Source: Paludibacter sp. UBA5753 | Lineage (GTDB): Bacteria > Bacteroidota > Bacteroidia > Bacteroidales > Paludibacteraceae | DNA: 29,721 bases | Assembly (NCBI GenBank): GCA_002427615.1 | Contig: DIFH01000133.1 | Span: 1 to 29,721 of the forward strand | Reading direction: 5' to 3' | In this document: in pieces, positions 24,723-29,721 of the stretch | How positions within the stretch are numbered: position 1 is the stretch's first letter | How the letters are laid out: each line of letters opens with the position of its first letter | The notes under the pieces: model-generated | What the model was told of the DNA's origin: nothing | The model's input: the letters and a program-made list of their open reading frames with translations, nothing else | The model's database searches: none | Made by a program: the position numbers and the translations under genes

Positions 24723-24774
24723 CTCCCCACCAAACGCAGGACAGTTTACCCTGAACCTGCATTTTTGAGGGGAG
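24723..24774. other. Nested stem structure in non-coding gap
   Basis: CTCCCC (24723-24728) can pair with GGGGAG (24769-24774), enclosing GCAGG (24736-24740) with CCTGC (24756-24760). It lies in a gene-free gap between the two-helix protein and tdh, beyond the tdh terminator. It could be a small structured RNA or a repeat remnant. No promoter was found and no RNA family is recognised. Confidence 0.3.
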
Positions 24775-24789
24775 GTCTATTTCTAAAAT

Positions 24790-24826
24790 CTCTCTGCAAT
24801 GCCCATTTTATAGGCATTGCAGAGAG
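24790..24826 (-). terminator. Terminator of the kbl-tdh operon
   Basis: Arms 24790-24803 and 24813-24826 (CTCTCTGCAATGCC) pair perfectly over 14 bp. On the minus strand ATTTTAG follows. It lies about 85 bp beyond the tdh stop. Confidence 0.8.
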
Positions 24827-24911
24827 TTTATTGAACAATTTTTATTTTACTCGGACAATAGTGAATGAAAATGAAAATATTTTCGAAAAAATTACCGGTG
24901 GTTTGTATTCG

Positions 24912-25934
24912 TTACCAGCTTAAAATCACTTTTCCGCATTCTCCTTTTTCCATAATATCAAATCCTTTCTGGAAGTCGTTGATAGAAAAACGATGCGTGA
25001 TAACAGGGGTTAAATCAATTCCGGTTATAAGCATCTGCTCCATTTGATACCAGGTTTCCCACATTTCACGGCCGTAAATTCCTTTCAATGTCAATGCTTT
25101 AAAAATAATTTTATCCCATTTTACAGTAGTTGAGTTGGGTAAAATTCCCAACAGGGCGATTTTTGAACCGTTATACATATTCTCTATCATGCTTTCGAAT
25201 GCGATGGGCGAGCCGGACATTTCAAGTCCAATGTCGAATCCGCGCATGCGTAAATCTTTCAAGGCTCCTTCTATGGTTTCTCCTTTTGTCGGGTTGACGG
25301 TAAGCGTGGCGCCCATTTTTTTGGCTATTTTTAACCGATAGTCGCTCAGGTCGCTTACCACGATATTCCGTGCTCCTGCAAAACGACAGATGGCTGTTGC
25401 CATAGTTCCGATAAGTCCGGCTCCTGTAATCAACACATCTTCGCCAATTAACGGAAACGACAAGGCAGTGTGAGTTGCATTTCCAAACGGATCCATTATT
25501 GAAGCCATTTCGTCGGTAATGCGATGGTCGAGCCGGACTACATTTTCGGCAGGAAGCGAAAGATATTCGGCAAATGCGCCATCCCTGTTAACGCCAACTC
25601 CGATAGAATTTTCGCAAACATGCAATTTCCCTCTTCTGCAATTACGACAATGCCCACAAGCAATGTGACCTTCGCCGGTAACACGTTCGCCAAGCTGTAT
25701 GTTTTTTACACCCCGCCCCTTTTCTACAATTTCGCCTACATATTCGTGTCCAATGGTCATGGGCGTTTTGATGGTTTGTTGCGACCACTCGTCCCATTTG
25801 TAAATATGTAAATCGGTACCGCAAATGGCGGTTTTCTTTATTTTAATCAACACATCGTTAATCCCGACATGTGGCATAGGAACATCTTCCATCCAAATTC
25901 CCTTTTCGGGACGAAGTTTTACTAAGGCTTTCAT
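24912..25934 (-). CDS. tdh: L-threonine 3-dehydrogenase
   Basis: Tdh oxidises L-threonine to 2-amino-3-ketobutyrate with NAD+. The 340-residue zinc-dependent medium-chain dehydrogenase has the catalytic zinc region AICGTDLHIYKWDEW (Cys near 38) and GHEYVGEIV, the structural zinc cysteines in CGHCRNCRRGKLHVC, the NAD-binding GAGLIGTMATAICR, and a C-terminus ending GKVILSW. Length matches the E. coli enzyme (341). The ATG at 25934 is preferred to one five codons upstream because MKALVKLRPEKG is the usual N-terminus. It follows kbl by 125 bp in the same direction; together they convert threonine to glycine and acetyl-CoA. Confidence 0.96.
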   Translation of the reverse strand: MKALVKLRPEKGIWMEDVPMPHVGINDVLIKIKKTAICGTDLHIYKWDEWSQQTIKTPMTIGHEYVGEIVEKGRGVKNIQLGERVTGEGHIACGHCRNCRRGKLHVCENSIGVGVNRDGAFAEYLSLPAENVVRLDHRITDEMASIMDPFGNATHTALSFPLIGEDVLITGAGLIGTMATAICRFAGARNIVVSDLSDYRLKIAKKMGATLTVNPTKGETIEGALKDLRMRGFDIGLEMSGSPIAFESMIENMYNGSKIALLGILPNSTTVKWDKIIFKALTLKGIYGREMWETWYQMEQMLITGIDLTPVITHRFSINDFQKGFDIMEKGECGKVILSW

Positions 25935-26059
25935 ATATGAGTTTGTCAAGTTGTGAAGTAAAAAAAATTATAAGTTGATAATAACCAATTAATAAGTTCC
26001 CGAAAAGCAAATATCAGCGAACTACTTGCGGCAGAAAGGGCTAATATCATGAAGTCATA

Positions 26060-27250
26060 TCATTGAATGACCCCCAGTTCGCGGGCAACTTTGGTAAACG
26101 CCGCAATACACTTGTCCAAATGTCCGGTTTCGTGAGCGGCTGAAATTTGAACGCGGATACGGGCTTGCCCTTTAGGTACAACGGGATAATAAAATCCGGT
26201 AACATAAATTCCTTCGTCAAGTAAACGCGCCGCCATTTCCTGCGACAGTTTTGCATCATAAAGCATGACGGCGCAAATGGCCGATCCGGTTGGCTTGATG
26301 TCGAACCCGGCTTTTTTCATACGTTCAACGAAATAAGCAGTGTTTTTGTGCAATTTTTCCTGCAGTTCGTTGGTTTCGTCTATCATTTCAAACATTCTGA
26401 TTCCGGCGGCAGCTACCAAAGGCGGAATAGAATTGGAAAATAAATATGGACGTGAACGTTGACGCAGTAATTCGATAATTTCTTTCTTACCGGTCGTAAA
26501 ACCGCCAATTGCTCCGCCAAAAGCTTTTCCGAGAGTGCCGGTAATTATTTCAATTTTGCCCTTTAAATTATAAAGTTCGGTTACGCCCCGACCGGTTTCC
26601 CCAACCACACCTGCCGAATGCGATTCGTCCACCATCACCATGGCATTGTATTTTTCTGCTAATTCGTATATTTTATCGAGTGGAGCTACATTTCCGTCCA
26701 TCGAAAAAACACCATCGGTTACTATCAGCCTGAAACGTTGTGACTGAGTAGTAATTAACTGGTTTTCAAGATCAGCCATATCAGCATTCGCATACCGGAA
26801 TCGTTGGGCTTTGCAAAGCCTTACTCCATCAATGATTGACGCATGGTTGAGCGCATCGGAAATAATAGCATCTTCTTCGGTTAAAAGCGGTTCGAAAACT
26901 CCACCATTGGCATCGAAACAGGCTGCGTATAGAATGGTGTCTTCCGTCCCGAAAAAATGAGCGATACGCGCCTCAAGTTCTTTGTGTAGATTCTGAGTTC
27001 CACAGATAAAACGCACCGACGACATGCCATAACCGTGTGTGTCCAAAGCATTTTTAGCTGCCCTGATGAGTTCAGGATTGTTTGACAAACCTAAATAATT
27101 GTTGGCACAAAAGTTCAAAACTTCTTTGCCATCGGCTACTTGAATCATGGCACCTTGAGGTGAAATAATAATGCGCTCATTTTTAAATAAGCCTGCTTCG
27201 CGGATATGGCTCAACTCGCTTTCGAGATGTGATTTAAAACGCTGATACAT
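26060..27250 (-). CDS. kbl: Glycine C-acetyltransferase (2-amino-3-ketobutyrate CoA ligase)
   Basis: Kbl is a PLP enzyme that splits 2-amino-3-ketobutyrate with CoA into glycine and acetyl-CoA, the step after Tdh. The 396-residue product (E. coli Kbl has 398) shows the alpha-oxoamine synthase blocks NFCANNYLGLSNNPEL, HGYGMSSVRFICGTQ, VMVDESHSAGVVGETGRG and the PLP-lysine segment TGTLGKAFGGAIGG. The C-terminus VPKGQARIRVQISAAHE is the usual one. It is the first gene of the kbl-tdh pair. Confidence 0.96.
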   Translation of the reverse strand: MYQRFKSHLESELSHIREAGLFKNERIIISPQGAMIQVADGKEVLNFCANNYLGLSNNPELIRAAKNALDTHGYGMSSVRFICGTQNLHKELEARIAHFFGTEDTILYAACFDANGGVFEPLLTEEDAIISDALNHASIIDGVRLCKAQRFRYANADMADLENQLITTQSQRFRLIVTDGVFSMDGNVAPLDKIYELAEKYNAMVMVDESHSAGVVGETGRGVTELYNLKGKIEIITGTLGKAFGGAIGGFTTGKKEIIELLRQRSRPYLFSNSIPPLVAAAGIRMFEMIDETNELQEKLHKNTAYFVERMKKAGFDIKPTGSAICAVMLYDAKLSQEMAARLLDEGIYVTGFYYPVVPKGQARIRVQISAAHETGHLDKCIAAFTKVARELGVIQ

Positions 27251-27313
27251 GATGTTTGTATTTATGATTTACAGTTTTTACAGAGAAAAAATCATTTTGT
27301 CATATTGAATGGA

Positions 27314-27321
27314 CAAAAGTA
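27314..27321 (-). promoter_or_regulatory. kbl promoter, -7 box
   Basis: The minus strand reads TACTTTTG, matching TAnnTTTG, about 64 bp upstream of the kbl ATG. The -33 region is A/T-rich without a clear TTTG. The stretch 27322-27425 shows nothing else. Confidence 0.65.
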
Positions 27322-27425
27322 ACGATTTTTTTAAATATGTTTTTAATTACAGGTAATATTTCAAGGTATTTCGTTACAATTCTCTATGATGTTAAAAAAA
27401 ACATCTCCCAATTCTAAGAAGACAG

Positions 27426-27667
27426 CGTAACGACACAACACCCTAATAAATTTGATAATAATCAGCCATTTAGTTGATTGTTATGTGTTTAAACTCTTTG
27501 CCCCGACGAGGCTAAATCTGCCTGCGGCAGGCAGATATGCATAATCCCCAGTAAGCGAAGCGCAGCTGGGGGTTAATGAAATGATCCGACTATTTTTGAT
27601 TTACAGTTCGACAAAATCGAACTGAAATTCAAAAAGTGATAAAAATAAAGGGTGCTGAGTAGTTACG
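27426..27667. mobile_element. 242-bp MITE-like element, complete copy
   Basis: Bounded by imperfect 19-bp inverted repeats: 27426-27444 (CGTAACGACACAACACCCT) and 27649-27667 (AGGGTGCTGAGTAGTTACG), matching at 16 of 19 when one is reversed. Inside are three hairpins: a GC-rich palindrome with arms 27516-27525 and 27527-27536 (ATCTGCCTGC), a CCCCAG/CTGGGG stem near 27545-27573, and a long stem with arms 27593-27611 and 27617-27635 (17 of 19). No coding capacity. No clear target-site duplication. Each half recurs elsewhere: left half at 8592-8696 (inverted), right half at 10634-10701 (direct). Confidence 0.7.
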
Positions 27668-27701
27668 AAAACAGCTCAATACAAACAAAGAAATCAGAAT
27701 T

Positions 27702-28166
27702 TTAAATTCTCAACTTATCATATTTCGATGAGTAAGTGAATTTGTAAACAAAGGGATAAATACGGCATGCCACACAAAACCCAAAGGCAGCTTCGAGCAA
27801 GGCGCACAATCCGAAAATCAAGGTAAATAAGAAGGAAACAGTCGGGAAACCGAACAGATTAAACAGCACAATCCCTAAATTGAATATAATACCTATGCGG
27901 GCTGCAAATATTTTGGGTCCGGCATTGATAGGTTTCTTTTTTACTTTAAAACTTTCAAGAACATACTTTGAAAAAATGGCAAAGGGACTGAATTTAGAAC
28001 GTTCGGCTCCCCGCATGAAAAAATCAATCAGCAGGAATAAAACAAATATAATGTTGTTGGTTAGTACGTAAGCAGCTAAAAATAAAACAGTCAAAACGGC
28101 GTTCAGCCGTGCAACATTTTCGTCGACCTTACTGTTTGATATCGGACAAATAGCGTTTGGATTCAT
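27702..28166 (-). CDS. DUF4395 family membrane protein
   Basis: The 154-residue product begins MNPNAICPISNSKVDENVARLNA, has an early hydrophobic pair (AVLTVLFLAAYVLTNNIIFVLFLLIDFF, quoted across two helices), a basic loop (KKKPINAGPKIFAARIG), and two further helices ending in the conserved cysteine pair FGFCVACRIYPF. This pattern fits DUF4395, integral membrane proteins often found near thiol-redox genes in other bacteria; function is unknown. It has its own promoter (28195-28202). Its 3' end lies 34 bp from the MITE-like element, and no separate terminator is obvious, so the element's hairpins may serve. Confidence 0.88.
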   Translation of the reverse strand: MNPNAICPISNSKVDENVARLNAVLTVLFLAAYVLTNNIIFVLFLLIDFFMRGAERSKFSPFAIFSKYVLESFKVKKKPINAGPKIFAARIGIIFNLGIVLFNLFGFPTVSFLFTLIFGLCALLEAAFGFCVACRIYPFVYKFTYSSKYDKLRI

Positions 28167-28194
28167 ATTTTTTTAAATTTAAATTATCTTGATG

Positions 28195-28202
28195 CAAAGA
28201 TA
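28195..28202 (-). promoter_or_regulatory. Promoter of the DUF4395 gene, -7 box
   Basis: The minus strand reads TATCTTTG, matching TAnnTTTG, 28 bp upstream of the ATG. Confidence 0.7.
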
Positions 28203-28352
28203 TATTGAACATGAATACCTGAAAATACCATTCAATCAGTATTTTTCATACCATAAACGAGGTACGGTTATTGGTTTCTTATTGTTAAAAACCAATTAAA
28301 TTTTTGTTTGGTCTTTTTATTGCATTCTTGTTGAATAGTTTATCGTCTTTTG

Positions 28353-28383
28353 TTTGAAAATCGTAATAAAAACTGTACTTTTG
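28353..28383 (+). promoter_or_regulatory. lptB promoter
   Basis: TTTG at 28353-28356 and TACTTTTG at 28376-28383 match the Bacteroidota -33 and -7 elements with a 19-bp spacer, 18 bp upstream of the ATG at 28402. This also rules out the upstream start codon at 28354. Confidence 0.8.
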
Positions 28384-28401
28384 CGATTCAAACAGAGAAT
28401 T

Positions 28402-29154
28402 ATGGAAAACGAAGGAATGGTGCTTCGCACCGAGAACCTATACAAGAAATACGGGAAAAGAACCGTTGTGAGCGATGTGTCCATCAATGTGAAACAAGGT
28501 GAGATTGTTGGATTGCTCGGCCCAAACGGAGCCGGTAAAACTACTACATTTTATATGACTACGGGTTTGGTAACACCGAACTCGGGGAAAATTTTCCTGA
28601 ACGATGTGGAAATTACCAAATATCCTGTATATAAACGCGCTCAGAGCGGCATAGGTTATCTGGCGCAGGAAGCATCTGTTTTTCGTAAAATGACGGTGGA
28701 AGACAATTTAAAGGCTGTGCTCGAAATGACCAAATTCAGCCGTGCATATCAGAAAGAAAAACTTGAAACGCTGATTTCGGAATTTAACCTGGAGCATGTA
28801 CGCCACAACATTGGCGACCGTCTTTCGGGAGGCGAACGCCGTAGAACCGAAATTGCCCGTTGCCTGGCTATCGAACCGCGCTTTATCATGCTCGACGAAC
28901 CTTTTGCCGGTGTTGATCCCATTGCTGTTCAGGATATTCAGGATATTGTATGGAAACTAAAAGATAAAAATATCGGAATCCTGATTACCGACCACAATGT
29001 GGACGAAACGTTGACTATTACTGATCGCGCTTATTTGCTTTTTGAAGGGAAGATCCTGTTTAAAGGAACTTCGCAGGAGTTGGCTGATAACCCTGTGGTT
29101 CGTGAAAAATATCTGGGACGAGACTTTAAGTTGAAGGAAAAAACGAGAATCTAA
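28402..29154 (+). CDS. lptB: LPS export ABC transporter ATP-binding protein
   Basis: LptB is the ATPase of the LptBFG complex that extracts lipopolysaccharide from the inner membrane for transport to the cell surface. The 250-residue protein has Walker A GPNGAGKTTTFYM, the Q-loop region GYLAQEASVFRKMTVEDN, the ABC signature LSGGERRRTEIARCL, Walker B FIMLDEPFAGVDPIAV and the switch His in TDHNVDETL. YLAQEASVFRKMTV and the GERRR pattern are characteristic of LptB. The ATG at 28402 is chosen because the promoter overlaps the longer frame. LptF, LptG and LptC genes are not in the window. Confidence 0.95.
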   Translation: MENEGMVLRTENLYKKYGKRTVVSDVSINVKQGEIVGLLGPNGAGKTTTFYMTTGLVTPNSGKIFLNDVEITKYPVYKRAQSGIGYLAQEASVFRKMTVEDNLKAVLEMTKFSRAYQKEKLETLISEFNLEHVRHNIGDRLSGGERRRTEIARCLAIEPRFIMLDEPFAGVDPIAVQDIQDIVWKLKDKNIGILITDHNVDETLTITDRAYLLFEGKILFKGTSQELADNPVVREKYLGRDFKLKEKTRI

Positions 29155-29169
29155 TCGATCAAACAAAAA

Positions 29170-29636
29170 ATGGAATGCAGTGAACTAAGCGTTGATGAAG
29201 ATATACGTTTGAAAGGTTGCCATTTGTTGATCTGACAAATACCATTGCTTTTACGCAAAATCTTATCGCGGGTTATTTGAATTCCGATCGGGTAAATATT
29301 ACTTGTGCCAATACTTTTGTCGGTTTGGTTGGACTGAAGGATACTGATTTGATAAATAATAAAACTGAGATAGGTTATTGGTTGTCTGAGTCTTTTCAAC
29401 ATAAAGGTATAATTACCCGTTCGTGTAAAGGCTTGATGGATTATGCTTTTAAAATACTCGGCATGAATCGTGTTCAACTGAAAGCCGCAACTGAAAATTT
29501 TAAAAGCCAGAGAGTTGCCGAAAGACTTGGCTTGAGTTTAGAAGGCATTGAACGTGATGGCGAGCTTCATGACAAGGGATTTGTCGATTTAAAAATTTTT
29601 GCCTTGCTGAAGAAAGATTTTATTTCATCTAATTAA
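29170..29636 (+). pseudogene. Broken GNAT acetyltransferase (RimJ/RimL-like)
   Basis: An ATG at 29170 starts MECSELSVDEDIRLKG, a typical beginning of RimL-like N-acetyltransferases, but this frame stops at 29235. The rest of the enzyme continues in another frame from about 29217 (LPFVDLTNTIAFTQNLI to FVDLKIFALLKKDF). It includes the acetyl-CoA-binding region EIGYWLSESFQHKGIITRSCKGLMDYAF and the NFKSQRVAERLGLSLEGIERDGE motif. In intact relatives about 25-30 residues separate the DIRL and W-LPFVD segments; here they are missing, so a deletion of roughly 80-90 bp with a frame change near 29214 is inferred. The downstream part might still be made from the TTG at 29217, but without the N-terminal strand. 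The promoter is unclear; it lies 15 bp after lptB. Confidence 0.7.
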
Positions 29637-29684
29637 GGTCTACTGAGAAAGTATAATAAGTCTGATAAACAGTAATATATAGTA
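29631..29684. repeat. End-of-window inverted repeat, right copy
   Basis: Reverse complement of 1-54 with three mismatches. It includes the last codons and stop of the broken acetyltransferase frame (stop 29634-29636), so the repeat boundary may lie just inside that gene. About 37 bp of AT-rich sequence follow to the end of the window. Confidence 0.8.
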
Positions 29685-29721
29685 TTTTTTTAGGTATAAA
29701 TGCAAGGTTTTTGAATATAAC

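Noticed and set aside
24720..24775. Small SRP (4.5S) RNA, suggested by GTTTACC and CAGG-like bases
   Set aside because: The conserved GGAAG tetraloop and AGCAGC internal loop of SRP RNA are missing on both strands.

Overview
The window looks like chromosomal DNA of a Bacteroidota bacterium, most likely Bacteroidales. Pointers are the TAnnTTTG -7 promoter boxes, weak Shine-Dalgarno sequences, a type IX secretion C-terminal domain, a Bacteroidota-style surface-lipoprotein signal and a short peptide of a kind common in Bacteroidales. Both ends carry the same ~54-bp sequence in inverted orientation, so this may be a whole contig whose ends lie in a repeat.

Layout: 476-8050 is housekeeping: pnp and purN on the minus strand, then acpP-fabF-rnc, a long-chain acyl-CoA synthetase and a small winged-helix protein on the plus strand. 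8167-8541 is a tRNA-Gly/tRNA-Leu unit. 8592-10701 is a SulP transporter with a fragment of a short mobile-element-like repeat on each side. 10711-13655 holds a gene fragment, an SPFH/stomatin-like protein, repeats, a CsbD-like stress protein and a short conserved peptide. 13693-24089, all on the minus strand, is a cell-surface region: a T9SS-exported DUF3494 protein, an OmpA-family protein, a ~1040-residue predicted surface lipoprotein (Ig-like repeats, InlB-like repeats, DUF3494), an AI-2E family permease, a small outer-membrane barrel and a lipoprotein. 24311-29636 holds a two-helix membrane protein, the threonine-degradation pair kbl-tdh, a 242-bp MITE-like element, a DUF4395 protein, lptB and a broken GNAT acetyltransferase.

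The most interesting signal is regulatory. Four minus-strand promoters (for csbD, the T9SS DUF3494 gene, the surface lipoprotein and the small lipoprotein) share one architecture: two direct copies of TTATGTAA with a 21-bp period, the nearer copy exactly 26 nt upstream of the TTTG of a degenerate -7 box. The spacing is identical in all four. This suggests one activator, binding tandem sites in the manner of LytTR-type regulators, that controls envelope proteins together with a stress protein. No regulator gene is in the window.

Small non-autonomous repeats are the other theme: a 242-bp element with 19-bp terminal inverted repeats plus two partial copies, and a second family seen once as a 146-bp palindromic element and once as a 41-bp hairpin lacking the central 105 bp.
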